A stretch of 64,000 nt of DNA, from NCBI RefSeq assembly GCF_014205055.1, contig NZ_JACHMS010000001.1:1488001-1552000 (forward strand). The letters run 5' to 3'. Positions within the stretch are counted from its first letter, which is position 1. Each line of letters opens with the position of its first letter. This stretch comes from Streptomyces luteogriseus (GTDB taxonomy: Bacteria; Actinomycetota; Actinomycetes; Streptomycetales; Streptomycetaceae). The notes under the pieces are model-generated. The model was not told the DNA's origin and did no database searches. It saw only the letters and a list, made by a program, of their open reading frames with translations. Below, piece by piece: positions 1 through 7,877 of the stretch. The translations under genes and the position numbers were made by a program.

Positions 1-554
1 CCGATCTGCCGGTTGGTCAGCCCCTCGCCGATCAGGGCCAGGATCTCCCGCTCCCGCTCGGTCAGGCCGGGCAGGGCGTCGGGCTCGGGCTCCGGCTCCT
101 GTCCCTGGCGCAGCCGGGCCATCAGCTTGGCGGTGGCGCTGGGGTCGAGCAGGGACTGACCGCGGGCCACCGTGCGCACCGCCGAGACCAGGTCCGAGCC
201 CTGGATCTGCTTCAGCACGTACCCGGAGGCACCCGCCATGATCGAGTCCAGCAGGGCCTCCTCGTCGTCGAAGGAGGTCAGCATCAGACAGGCCAGCTCC
301 GGCATCTGCGAGCGCAGCTCCCGGCACACGGTCACGCCGTCGCCGTCCGGCAGCCGCACGTCGAGCACCGCTACCTGCGGGCGCAGTGCGGGCACGCGCA
401 CCAGCGCCTGCTCGACATTGGCGGCCTCGCCGACGACTGTGATGTCCGGTTCGTCGTTCAGCAGGTCGTGCACCCCACGCCGTACCACCTCGTGGTCGTC
501 CAGCAGGAAGACCCGGATCGGGTTGTCGGGGCCGGGCTGCGCGCCGTCCGCCAT
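1..554 (-). CDS. devR: DevR/DosR (OsdR)-type response regulator, 3' end cut by window edge
   Basis: LuxR/NarL-family response regulator; the window holds about the first 184 residues. The receiver domain (about residues 12-130) shows the acidic pair D19/D20, the phosphoacceptor D65 in AVLDVRLPDG, and the switch residues LTS and YVLK. The start of the helix-turn-helix (LTEREREILALIGEGLTN) reaches the edge. The line DDHEVVRRG, RVPALRP, AVLDVRLPDG, GASGYV and SLLD follows the hypoxia/NO regulator DevR of Mycobacterium tuberculosis much more closely than a generic NarL protein would; OsdR is the Streptomyces counterpart. Two perfect GGGCCGATCGGCCC palindromes lie just upstream, so autoregulation is plausible (inference). 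Its sensor kinase would lie outside the window. Confidence 0.9.
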   Translation of the reverse strand, partial: MADGAQPGPDNPIRVFLLDDHEVVRRGVHDLLNDEPDITVVGEAANVEQALVRVPALRPQVAVLDVRLPDGDGVTVCRELRSQMPELACLMLTSFDDEEALLDSIMAGASGYVLKQIQGSDLVSAVRTVARGQSLLDPSATAKLMARLRQGQEPEPEPDALPGLTEREREILALIGEGLTNRQI

Positions 555-670
555 CGGATGCTCCTAGTTCTGCGCTTCCACACCGTCTGAATCCTGTACC
601 GGACGTCACCCGCTGGGCGCGACCGATCCTTTCTTACTGCAGATCTTGCGCGATCGCGGGCCAAAGGGCC

Positions 671-686
671 AGGGCCGATCGGCCCT
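671..686. promoter_or_regulatory. DevR/OsdR-type box, perfect 16-bp palindrome
   Basis: AGGGCCGATCGGCCCT is perfectly self-complementary. It lies in the 311-bp gap between the devR-like gene (start 554, minus) and the alcohol dehydrogenase (start 866, plus), 117 bp from the regulator. It matches the GGG(A/C)C-N4-G(G/T)CCC layout of DevR-family operators. No protein-coding feature was seen in this gap. Confidence 0.7.
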
Positions 687-760
687 ACTGGTCCCAACGC
701 CTCGGTCTACCGCCGGGGTACCCGGTCGGAGCGCCCGCCCAGAGCCGGTTGAGGCATCTC

Positions 761-776
761 GGGGCCGATCGGCCCC
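761..776. promoter_or_regulatory. DevR/OsdR-type box, perfect 16-bp palindrome
   Basis: GGGGCCGATCGGCCCC is a second perfect palindrome in the same divergent gap, centred 90 bp from the first and about 97 bp upstream of the alcohol dehydrogenase start. Its core is identical to the 671-686 box over 14 bp. It is probably the activator site for the adh transcript. Confidence 0.7.
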
Positions 777-865
777 ACCCACGAGGACGTCCAGCACCTG
801 CCACCACGCCGCGCCGCGGCCGACCCTGGGACTGCCCGCACCGACAGAGCTTTGAGGAGCATTCC

Positions 866-1876
866 ATGAAGGCAGCAGTCGTCCGGTCGTTCGGCGAGCC
901 GCTGGTGATCGAGGAACGTCCCGACCCGGAGCCCGGCCCCGGCCAGGTCCGTGTCCGGCTCGAGGCGTCCGGGCTGTGCCACACCGACATACACGCCGCG
1001 CACGGCGACTGGCCGGTCAAACCCGATCCGCCGTTCGTCCCCGGCCATGAGGGCGTCGGCATGGTCGAAGCGCTGGGCGAGGGGGTGACCCACCTGGAGA
1101 TCGGGCAGCGGGTGGCCGTGCCCTGGCTGGGCTGGGCCTGCGGACGGTGCGAGCACTGCCTGTCCGGCTGGGAGACGCTGTGCGAGCAGCAGCAGAACAC
1201 CGGCTACAGCGTGGACGGAGGGTACGCCGAGAAGATGCTCGCCCCGGCCGACTTCGCCGCCCCTGTCCCCGACGGCATCGACCCACGCGACGCGGCCCCG
1301 CTGACCTGCGCCGGCGTCACCACCTACAAGGCCCTCAAGGTAGCCGGTGTCCGGCCGACCCAGCTGGTGGCGATCTCCGGGGTCGGCGGCCTCGGCCACC
1401 TTGCCGTCCAGTACGCGAAGATCGCCGGAGCCACCGTCGCCGCGATCGACGTCACCGACGACAAGCTCGACCTCGCCCGGGAACTCGGCGCGGACATCCT
1501 CATCGACGCCCGCAAGGAGGACCCGGCCGAGGTGCTCAGGCAGCACGGCGGCGCCCACGCGGCCATCGCACTGGCCGTCGACGAGCAGGCGTTCGCCTCC
1601 GTCCATCGCGGTCTGCGGCGCGGCGGCAAGCTGGTCATGGTCGCCCTGCCCGCCGGCGGAACGATCCAGGTGCCGATCTTCGACACCGTCCTGAACGGCA
1701 CCTCCGTCATCGGCTCCATCGTCGGCACCCGCCAGGACCTCGACGAGGTCTTCCAGCTCCACGCAGCCGGGCGCACCAAGGTCATCTACGAGACGCGGCC
1801 GCTGGACACCGTCAACGACTCCATCGCCGACGTCCTCGACGGGCGTATCAAGGCCCGCATCGTCTTCGAGATGTGA
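866..1876 (+). CDS. adhP: zinc-dependent alcohol dehydrogenase, AdhP type
   Basis: 336-residue medium-chain dehydrogenase that interconverts primary alcohols and aldehydes with NAD(H). Catalytic zinc ligands are C38 (GLCHTD), H61/E62 (GHEG) and C148. Structural zinc cysteines are C92, C95, C98 and C106 (CGRCEHC...C). The Rossmann motif GVGGLG is at 172-177. The start at 866 is chosen because GAGGAG lies 7 bp upstream and the protein then begins exactly where AdhP proteins begin. A perfect DevR-type palindrome upstream and the pyruvate formate-lyase genes downstream point to a role in reoxidising NADH when oxygen is short; that role is inferred from context. Confidence 0.9.
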   Translation: MKAAVVRSFGEPLVIEERPDPEPGPGQVRVRLEASGLCHTDIHAAHGDWPVKPDPPFVPGHEGVGMVEALGEGVTHLEIGQRVAVPWLGWACGRCEHCLSGWETLCEQQQNTGYSVDGGYAEKMLAPADFAAPVPDGIDPRDAAPLTCAGVTTYKALKVAGVRPTQLVAISGVGGLGHLAVQYAKIAGATVAAIDVTDDKLDLARELGADILIDARKEDPAEVLRQHGGAHAAIALAVDEQAFASVHRGLRRGGKLVMVALPAGGTIQVPIFDTVLNGTSVIGSIVGTRQDLDEVFQLHAAGRTKVIYETRPLDTVNDSIADVLDGRIKARIVFEM

Positions 1877-2048
1877 CCCGCCCGCGTCCCGGGCTGCGGC
1901 CGCTCGGCCGACAGAGCCCGTGCGCTCCGGCCCCCGATGCCATCGCAGACGCCGTGTCCCACCGGACTTCACGCCGGCCCGCGTCCCGGCACAGCAGCAT
2001 CCATCACGTTCCCCCTGCGGACGGTGGACGAGGAAGGGAGTTGGCGTC

Positions 2049-2765
2049 ATGGCCCGCACGGTCGGCGAGGTGATGACCAGCGAGGTCGTCGAAGCACGCC
2101 GGGAGACATCGTTCAAGGAACTGGCCCTGCTGCTGGACCGCCACCGCATCACCGGCCTGCCCGTGGTGGACCACGACGACAAGGTCGTCGGCGTGGTCTC
2201 CGAGACCGACCTGATACGCCGCCAGGCAGCCCAGGCCACCCGTGGCCGCGTACGGCGGTTCCGCAAGGCGGCGCCGCGCCGTTCCACCCGGCACGCGACC
2301 ACGGCGGCACGGACCACAACCGCGGAAGAGCTGATGTCGACGCCCGCCATCACGGTGCATCCCGAACAGCGCGTCGCGGACGCCGCTCGGGTCATGGAAC
2401 GCCACCACGTCGACCGGCTTCCCGTGGTGGACGAGGAGGACCGGCTGATCGGCATCGCCACCCGGCGGGACCTGCTGCGGGTCTTCCTGCGAACGGACGA
2501 GGAGATCCGACGGGACGTCACCGACGATGTCCTCACACGCGCCATGTGCCTGCCGCCCCACACCGTGATCGCCTCGGTTCGGGACGGCATGGTCACACTT
2601 GAGGGGCAGGTCGAGCAGCGCAGCGACATCCCCCTCACCATCCAGCTGACCTGGCGGGTGGACGGCGTGGTCGGCGTCGTGAACAACCTGACGTCCAGTG
2701 TCGACGACACCCCTCCGTCCGAGCAGCACCCCTCGGGCGGAGTCACCCACCCCTGGCTGCGTTGA
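2049..2765 (+). CDS. CBS-CBS-BON domain protein
   Basis: 238 residues. Two CBS domains (about 7-56, with GLPVVD, and 93-147, with RLPVVDEEDRLIG) are followed by a BON domain (about 150-217, with VRDGMVTLEGQVEQRSDIPL). CBS pairs bind adenosine nucleotides; BON domains bind membranes or lipids. The start follows GGAAGGGAG with good spacing. It lies downstream of adhP in the same orientation after a 172-bp gap that holds a weak GGCCG-CT-CGGCC repeat at 1898-1909. Such proteins are common members of DevR-type stress islands. The ligand and target are unknown. Confidence 0.85.
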   Translation: MARTVGEVMTSEVVEARRETSFKELALLLDRHRITGLPVVDHDDKVVGVVSETDLIRRQAAQATRGRVRRFRKAAPRRSTRHATTAARTTTAEELMSTPAITVHPEQRVADAARVMERHHVDRLPVVDEEDRLIGIATRRDLLRVFLRTDEEIRRDVTDDVLTRAMCLPPHTVIASVRDGMVTLEGQVEQRSDIPLTIQLTWRVDGVVGVVNNLTSSVDDTPPSEQHPSGGVTHPWLR

Positions 2766-3064
2766 TCTTGGCCGAGACTGCCCGACAGTCCTCCCGCGGG
2801 TCGGGCTCTTCCGGCCTGCGCCACGAGCCACCCACGACGAGGGCGGAGTCGACCCCGGTCCATGGGCGGTTGCCCGGGTCAGCATGGGCGCGATCGAAGC
2901 GAACAGGCCGGAAGTCGGCTCCGGGCAGTGCCGCAGCCAGGAGCTGACAGGGCTCCGGAACCTCGCGCCACGGACCGTCGTGAAAGTCCCACCAGCCAGT
3001 CGTCCAACTGCACTTTGGCCGCGACCAGTTGTGCACAAGCCTGCCTGAGCGCACCTGCATCCAT
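2743..3064 (-). pseudogene. frameshifted small gene of unknown function
   Basis: No intact gene occupies 2766-3166. On the minus strand an ATG at 3064 follows a strong GGGGGAGGG ribosome site and opens MDAGALRQACAQLVAA, but this frame soon loses coding character. The neighbouring minus frame then continues with a protein-like stretch (WWDFHDGPWREVPEPC, then LLAAALPGADFRPVRFD) ending at 2743 with high third-position GC. The two halves look like one protein of about 107 residues broken by a one-base change near 2995-3005. I do not recognise the family. A sequencing error would explain it equally well. The end overlaps the end of the CBS gene by 23 bp. Confidence 0.4.
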
Positions 3065-3166
3065 CCGGTTCCCTCCCCCAAGGGTCAGCGGAGGCGGGAC
3101 ACCGGTCACAAGCCGCACCGCACCGGGAAAACCGGCCTAAGGCAGGCGCCGTGAACGGCGCCTCAG

Positions 3167-3913
3167 TCACAGGGCCCGCAGGCCGTGCTCCCGGAACTGC
3201 TCGCGCACCCGATCCGTCAGCTCAGGATCCGGCGCGGGTGTGTCGCGCAAGGGGAAAGGGATGCCCAGCGCGTCGTACTTGTGCGCGCCGAGCTTGTGGA
3301 ACGGCAGGACGTCCACCCGGTCGACGTTGCCCAGCCCGGCGAGGAACGTGCCGAGCCCGTCGACGGCCGCCGGGTCGTCGGTCCAGCCGGGCACGAGGAC
3401 GTAGCGGATCCACACCGGGACGCCAAGCCGGTCCAGGCGGGTGGCGAAGGTGAGGGTCGGGGCGAGGTCTCCGCCGGTCAGCTTCCGGTAGGTGCGGACG
3501 TCGAAGGACTTGATGTCCAACAGGACCAGGTCGGTGTCGGCGAGAAGTTCGTCGGTCGCGCGGGCGCCTAGGAAGCCAGAGGTGTCGAGGGCGGTGTGCA
3601 GACCGAGTTCCTTGCAGCGGCGGAGGATGCCTGCCGTGAACGCGGGCTGCAGCAGGGCCTCGCCGCCCGTGAGTGTCACTCCCCCGCCCGCGGTGGTGAT
3701 GAAGGGCCGGTACTTCTCGATCTCGGCCATCACCTCGTCGACGGTGGCCCTCTTGCCGTCGCGCAGGTGCCAGGTGTCGGGGTTGGCGCAGTACAGGCAG
3801 CGCAGCGGGCAGCCGCTGAGGAACAACACGAACCGGGTCCCGGGGCCGTCCACTCCCGTGGACAGGTCCCAGGAGTGGATCCGGCCCGTCACCGGCTCGG
3901 CCCTGGTGGTCAC
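3167..3913 (-). CDS. pflA: pyruvate formate-lyase activating enzyme (radical SAM)
   Basis: 248 residues from a GTG start overlapping the pflB stop by GTGA, so the two are probably translationally coupled. The radical-SAM cluster motif CX3CX2C is C35, C39 and C42 ([10 protein letters not shown]). Next comes [18 protein letters not shown], the glycine-rich SAM-binding stretch of PflA proteins. The enzyme abstracts hydrogen from the active-site glycine of PflB using SAM and an electron from flavodoxin or ferredoxin. Length matches E. coli PflA (about 246). No dedicated electron donor gene is adjacent. Confidence 0.93.
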   Translation of the reverse strand: MTTRAEPVTGRIHSWDLSTGVDGPGTRFVLFLSGCPLRCLYCANPDTWHLRDGKRATVDEVMAEIEKYRPFITTAGGGVTLTGGEALLQPAFTAGILRRCKELGLHTALDTSGFLGARATDELLADTDLVLLDIKSFDVRTYRKLTGGDLAPTLTFATRLDRLGVPVWIRYVLVPGWTDDPAAVDGLGTFLAGLGNVDRVDVLPFHKLGAHKYDALGIPFPLRDTPAPDPELTDRVREQFREHGLRAL

Positions 3914-6171
3914 AGCGATCCGTGGAAGGTGCGGCTGATCACGTCGAGCTGCTGCTCGCGGGTCAGGCGGACGAAGTTGACGGCATAGCCCGAGACGCGG
4001 ACCGTCAACTCCGGGTACTTCTCCGGGTGTTCCATGGCGTCCTCGAGCATCGCCCGGTCCAGGACGTTGACGTTCATGTGGAACCCGCCGGAGGCCATGT
4101 AAGCGTCCAGGATGCCGACCAGATGCCCGGCGCGCTCGGCCGGGTCGTGGCCCAGTCCCTCGGGCGTGATCGTCGTGGTCAGCGAGATGCCGTCCCGGGC
4201 CTGCTCGTACGGGAGCTTGGCCACCGAGAGGGCCGAGGCGGCGACGCCGTGCCGGTCCCGGCCGTTCATCGGGTTGGCACCGGGTGCGAAGGGCGCCCCG
4301 GCGCGGCGGCCGTCGGGGGTGTTGCCGGTGTGCCTGCCGTAGACGACGTTGGAGGTGATGGTCAGCACCGACTGGGTGTGCTCGGCGTTCCGGTAGGTGG
4401 GGTTTTTGCGCACCTTGGCCATGAACGACTCCACCAGGTCGACCGCGATGCTGTCGGCGCGGTCGTCGTTGTTGCCGTACGCCGGGAACTCCCCCTCGGT
4501 CCGGAAGTCGACCGCGAGTCCGGTGGCGTCCCGGAAGACCTTCACGCGCGCGTACTTGACGGCGGACAGGCTGTCCACGGCGACCGACAGGCCGGCGATG
4601 CCGCACGCCATGAAGCGGTGCACCGGGTGGTCGTGCAGAGCCATCTCGATGCGTTCGTAGGCGTACTTGTCGTGCATGTAGTGGATGACGTTGAGCGTGT
4701 TGACGTACGTGGCCGCGAGCCAGTCGAGCATGTGGTCGTACGCCGCCCGCAGCTGCTCGTAGTCCAGGTACTCGCGGGTCAGCGCGGGCGCCTCGGGGGC
4801 GACCTGCTCGCCGGTCATCTCGTCCCGGCCGCCGTTGACCGCGTACAGCAGCGCCTTGGCCAGATTGACCCGCGCGCCGAAGAACTGCATCTGCCTGCCC
4901 ACCGCCATCGCGGAGACGCAGCAGGCGATCGCCGTGTCGTCGCCGGTACGCGGACGCATCAGGTCGTCGGACTCGTACTGGATCGCACTGGTGTCGATGG
5001 AGATCTGGGCACAGAACCGCTTGAAGCCCTCGGGCAGTCGCGGCGACCACAGGACGGTGAGGTTCGGCTCGGGGGCGGGGCCCAGGTTGTGGAGGGTCTG
5101 CAGGAAACGGAACGAGGTGCGGGTGACCAGCGGGCGGCCGTCGGTGCCGACGCCGCCGATGGACTCCGTCACCCAGGTGGGGTCGCCGGAGAACAGGGTG
5201 TCGTACTCGGGGGTGCGCAGGAACCGTACGATCCGCAGCTTGATCACGAAGTCGTCGATCAGCTCCTGCGCGCGCGACTCGTCGATGGCCCCCTCGTCCA
5301 CGTCGCGCTGGAGGTAGACGTCCAGGAAGGTGGAGGTACGGCCCAGCGACATCGCGGCGCCGTTCTGCTCCTTCACCGCGGCCAGGAAGCCGAGGTAGAG
5401 CCATTGGACCGCCTCGTGCGCAGTGGCGGCGGGGCGCGTGACGTCGCATCCGTACGAGGCCGCCATCTCGGCCAGCTCGTCCAGCGCCCGGATCTGCTCG
5501 GCGAGTTCCTCGCGGTCGCGGACGACGTCCGGGCTGGAGGGCCGCGCGTCCAGCAGGGCACGCTCGGCCCGCTTGGCCGCGATCAGGCGGGCCGTGCCGT
5601 ACAGCGCGACGCGCCGGTAGTCGCCGATGATCCGGCCGCGGCCGTAGGCGTCCGGCAGCCCGGTGATGATCCCGGCCTTGCGGGCGGCCCGCATTTCGGC
5701 GGTGTAGGCATCGAAGACGCCGGCGTTGTGGGTCTTGCGGTAGGTGCTGAAGACACGATTGACGAAGGGATCGGTCTGGTAGCCGTACGCCTTCAGCCCG
5801 TTCTCCACCATCCGCAGCCCGCCGTTGGGCATGATCGCCCTCCGCAGCGGGGCATCGGTCTGCAGACCGACGATCAGTTCGCGGTCGCGGTCGATGTAGC
5901 CCGGCCGGTGCGAGGTGATGGTGGACGGGGTGCCCGTGTCGACGTCGAGGACACCGCGGCGCCGTTCCTCGGGGAACAGAGCGGCCACCTTGCCCCAGAC
6001 GGCGAGCGTGCGCTCGGTCGGCCCGGCCAGGAAGGTGGAATCGCCTTCGCACGGCGTGTAGTTGGCCTGGATGAAGTCGCGCACATCGACGTGCTCCCGC
6101 CAGTCCGTGCCGACGAACCCCCGCCATGCCTCGGTAGTCGACCGAAGTCCAGCTGTCACCGTTGCCGTCAT
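3910..6171 (-). CDS. pflB: pyruvate formate-lyase (glycyl radical enzyme)
   Basis: 753 residues (E. coli PflB has 760). Catalytic cysteines C417-C418 lie in IACCVSAM, and the radical glycine G728 lies in VRVSGYA near the C terminus; both are intact, so it should be a true formate acetyltransferase (pyruvate + CoA to acetyl-CoA + formate) rather than a dehydratase relative. The ATG at 6171 follows GAGGGAGAG at good spacing. It is first in an operon with pflA. A DevR-type repeat lies at 6292-6305. The enzyme is destroyed by oxygen when active, which is notable in an aerobic genus. No formate dehydrogenase or FocA is in the window. Confidence 0.95.
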   Translation of the reverse strand: MTATVTAGLRSTTEAWRGFVGTDWREHVDVRDFIQANYTPCEGDSTFLAGPTERTLAVWGKVAALFPEERRRGVLDVDTGTPSTITSHRPGYIDRDRELIVGLQTDAPLRRAIMPNGGLRMVENGLKAYGYQTDPFVNRVFSTYRKTHNAGVFDAYTAEMRAARKAGIITGLPDAYGRGRIIGDYRRVALYGTARLIAAKRAERALLDARPSSPDVVRDREELAEQIRALDELAEMAASYGCDVTRPAATAHEAVQWLYLGFLAAVKEQNGAAMSLGRTSTFLDVYLQRDVDEGAIDESRAQELIDDFVIKLRIVRFLRTPEYDTLFSGDPTWVTESIGGVGTDGRPLVTRTSFRFLQTLHNLGPAPEPNLTVLWSPRLPEGFKRFCAQISIDTSAIQYESDDLMRPRTGDDTAIACCVSAMAVGRQMQFFGARVNLAKALLYAVNGGRDEMTGEQVAPEAPALTREYLDYEQLRAAYDHMLDWLAATYVNTLNVIHYMHDKYAYERIEMALHDHPVHRFMACGIAGLSVAVDSLSAVKYARVKVFRDATGLAVDFRTEGEFPAYGNNDDRADSIAVDLVESFMAKVRKNPTYRNAEHTQSVLTITSNVVYGRHTGNTPDGRRAGAPFAPGANPMNGRDRHGVAASALSVAKLPYEQARDGISLTTTITPEGLGHDPAERAGHLVGILDAYMASGGFHMNVNVLDRAMLEDAMEHPEKYPELTVRVSGYAVNFVRLTREQQLDVISRTFHGSL

Positions 6172-6291
6172 CGCCGGTCTCTCCCTCACTGTGCAGGTGA
6201 ACTGTCTGCACTGTCGATCCTCGTTGCTCGCGGTGCCCCCGAGGAGGGCCGGCCGGCGTACCAGGGGCGCGCCGTCCGTCCCTCGCTTTCC

Positions 6292-6305
6292 GGGCCATTG
6301 GGCCC
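6292..6305. promoter_or_regulatory. DevR/OsdR-type box upstream of pflB
   Basis: GGGCCATTGGGCCC has five-base inverted arms around ATTG, about 121-134 bp upstream of the pflB start. Layout and distance resemble the other boxes in this island. Arms are perfect; the centre differs from GATC. Confidence 0.55.
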
Positions 6306-6352
6306 AGGCAGGCGCGGCCTCGCCACACCGAGTCGGCGCGGGCGAACGAACG

Positions 6353-6391
6353 GACCGGGGCACCCCGCCGACGAGCGGAGGTGCCCCGGTC
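6353..6391 (-). terminator. hairpin after the DoxX-like gene
   Basis: GACCGGGGCACC at 6353-6364 pairs perfectly with GGTGCCCCGGTC at 6380-6391 across a 15-base loop. It begins 18 bp beyond the stop of the DoxX-like gene on the minus strand, so it probably ends that transcript and separates it from pflBA. No U-tract follows, which is usual for streptomycete terminators. Confidence 0.65.
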
Positions 6392-6408
6392 AGACGAGCG
6401 CGCGGCCC

Positions 6409-7026
6409 TCACAGCAGCCAGCGGTTGCGGCTGACGAGGGGCAGCCGCGCCCACGCCTTGCCCAGTCCCCAGGTGGCGCCGGCGCCCGCGACCGCCAGGG
6501 CGATCAGGACGATGGCGTAGATGAGGTGGTAGTCGGCGAACGGGTTGGTCGACATGCTCGCCGACCCGTCGGACAGGTGCTTGGCCGGCGGCCATTCGGC
6601 GATCCACATGAGCGCCATCATGGCGGTGCCGGCGATGGCGGCGAGCCGTAGGCCGATGCCCGCGATCAGGGCGAGGCCGATGCCCAGCAGACCGAGCATG
6701 AACAGCCAGTCCGCCCACGCGGCCCCGGCCCATTCGTGGAACGTGGACTCCATGGGGCCGACGGCGACCCCGCCGAGGAAGCCCTTGGCCGGTGAGCCGC
6801 CGTCGATCCAGCCCTTGCCCGCCGGGGTGGCATAGCCGAAGCCGAAGGTCTTGTCGAAGAACGCCCACAGGAAGACGAACCCGGTCAGCAGACGCAGCCC
6901 GGCGAACACGTACGCGCTCGTCGCGGTCGTCGCTGCCGTGTCGGTCGCCGCCGGTGCCGTCCCGGTCCTGCGCAGGGACGGGAAGCGGAACCCCGTGTGG
7001 CGGTGCGGGTGATCGTGGACTGCCAT
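6409..7026 (-). CDS. DoxX-like membrane protein
   Basis: 205 residues with a soluble basic N-terminal stretch (MAVHDHPHRHTG...) then about four hydrophobic segments: VFAGLRLLTGFVFLWAFFD, WLFMLGLLGIGLALIAGI, LAAIAGTAMMALMWIAEW and LIYAIVLIALAVAGAG. The layout fits the DoxX/DoxD family (quinone-linked or redox-stress membrane subunits). The start at 7026 is preferred over 7035 because GGAGGGG is 8 bp upstream of it but abuts the earlier ATG. A histidine-rich N terminus might bind metal (inference). Its place between pflBA and stress proteins suggests a role in redox adaptation. Confidence 0.75.
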   Translation of the reverse strand: MAVHDHPHRHTGFRFPSLRRTGTAPAATDTAATTATSAYVFAGLRLLTGFVFLWAFFDKTFGFGYATPAGKGWIDGGSPAKGFLGGVAVGPMESTFHEWAGAAWADWLFMLGLLGIGLALIAGIGLRLAAIAGTAMMALMWIAEWPPAKHLSDGSASMSTNPFADYHLIYAIVLIALAVAGAGATWGLGKAWARLPLVSRNRWLL

Positions 7027-7134
7027 GATGCTCATCCCCTCCGAGGGAGCTGCTCCTGAGATGTCGTCTCTCGTCGCGCTTTCAATGTGCCGCTTGCGTG
7101 ACGTGCGTCGGAGAGGCTGCTGGGCCCGGACGAT

Positions 7135-7148
7135 GGCCCGAACGTCCC
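7135..7148. promoter_or_regulatory. weaker DevR-type box upstream of the DoxX-like gene
   Basis: GGCCCGAACGTCCC (reverse GGGACGTTCGGGCC) matches GGGCCGATCGGCCC at 11 of 14 positions and lies about 109 bp upstream of the DoxX-like start, the same distance range as the better boxes. It overlaps the dead Usp/phosphoketolase remnant. Confidence 0.35.
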
Positions 7149-7173
7149 TTCGTACGGGGCCCTTTGGCGTGGA

Positions 7174-7263
7174 TCAGCCGACCCAGGTCCAGTCGGCGAC
7201 GTCCGAGAGGTCGGTGCCGTGGGCGCGGATCCCGTCGCGGTGCCGCAGGCGGGCGTCCTCCAT
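7174..7263 (-). pseudogene. 29-residue C-terminal remnant of a phosphoketolase gene
   Basis: The minus frame ending at 7174 reads EDARLRHRDGIRAHG followed by TDLSDVADWTWVG and stop. Phosphoketolases (Xfp/Xpk) characteristically end with a basic helix, a HG-D-P-E/D segment and an NW/DW-x-W close to the C terminus, and this matches that ending as I know it. No other part of the roughly 800-residue enzyme is present. It is one base out of frame with the truncated Usp gene that precedes it. Confidence 0.5.
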
Positions 7264-7522
7264 TCGCGTCCGCGCTCTCCCCCGCCAGCGCCCGCACCGC
7301 GCCGCCTTCCACGGCCCTGGTCTCCACCGGCAGACCGCTATGGCGCTCGTGGACCCGTGCCGCGGCCGAGGCCAGAACCGGTCCCGCCTCGTCACGGTCG
7401 GCCACCGCGTAGACGATGCGCAAAGCGGTGCCGCGGCGCACCGCTTCCTCTGCGGCCCGGTCAAGCGCCCGAACGGCGACCAGCGAACCGTCCAGTCCTA
7501 CGCTCACATGACGGTCAGTCAT

Positions 7523-7877
7523 CGACTCTCTCCCTTCTGTTGCCCGGGCTGTCGCTCCGGGGTGCTGAGCGCGGTGGCGCGCTCGTCGCCGATCGGCTGA
7601 GCGTCGATCCCACGCGGCTCCACGGAGGATGCTCGTCGTCCGCGGACTCTGCGGGCAGAGGCCGGCGGAGCCCGTCGGCACGCCATGCGGCCCCGTCCCT
7701 CCGGGCCGTGCGGCCCCGGGCCCGGCCGGACGAGAGGAGAGTGGAAAGGAGAGGGGGGAGGTCCCGCCGCCCATGCTCGATCCGCCGCCCAGACCGTCAT
7801 CGACCGGCTGCGCGCGCCCGCCGACGTGACGTGCGGACCTACGTCCCGGACCACGCGGCGAGCCGCTGAGACGCCGG
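7523..7877. other. gene-free stretch with degraded coding traces
   Basis: No intact gene was found in these 355 bp. On the plus strand, fragments such as AAQTVIDRLRAPADV (from about 7771) and, one frame over, DVRTYVPDHAASR ending at 7869 look like the broken end of a former gene. Together with the Usp/phosphoketolase fusion next door, this suggests deletion and decay inside the island. One DevR-type palindrome is also here (7703-7716). Confidence 0.4.
7703..7716. promoter_or_regulatory. DevR/OsdR-type box
   Basis: GGGCCGTGCGGCCC has perfect six-base arms around TG. It lies about 181-194 bp upstream of the truncated Usp gene on the minus strand. Confidence 0.55.

Larger units (their letters stand above)
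7082..7522 (-). pseudogene. truncated universal stress protein running into a foreign tail
   Basis: From the ATG at 7522, the first 86 or so residues are a Usp N-terminal half (VSVGLDGSLVAVRALDRAAE, then RRGTALRIVYAVADRDEAG). The homology stops at GESADAN near 7262, before the ATP-binding G2xG9xG(S/T) loop that should follow. The frame then runs on through arginine/proline-rich nonsense to 7082. In the neighbouring frame the same DNA encodes a phosphoketolase-like C terminus. A deletion has apparently joined two genes. A DevR-type box at 7703-7716 lies upstream, as expected for a former Usp gene. Confidence 0.65.

Noticed and set aside
1898-1909. GGCCG-CT-CGGCC as a DevR box for the CBS gene
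   Set aside because: The arms lack the outer GGG/CCC and the site is close to what GC-rich sequence gives by chance; mentioned only in the CBS entry.
3167-6868. A 1233-residue minus-strand frame covering pflB in another phase
   Set aside because: Only its last 248 residues (PflA) are a real gene; the rest is the arginine/proline-rich shadow of pflB.
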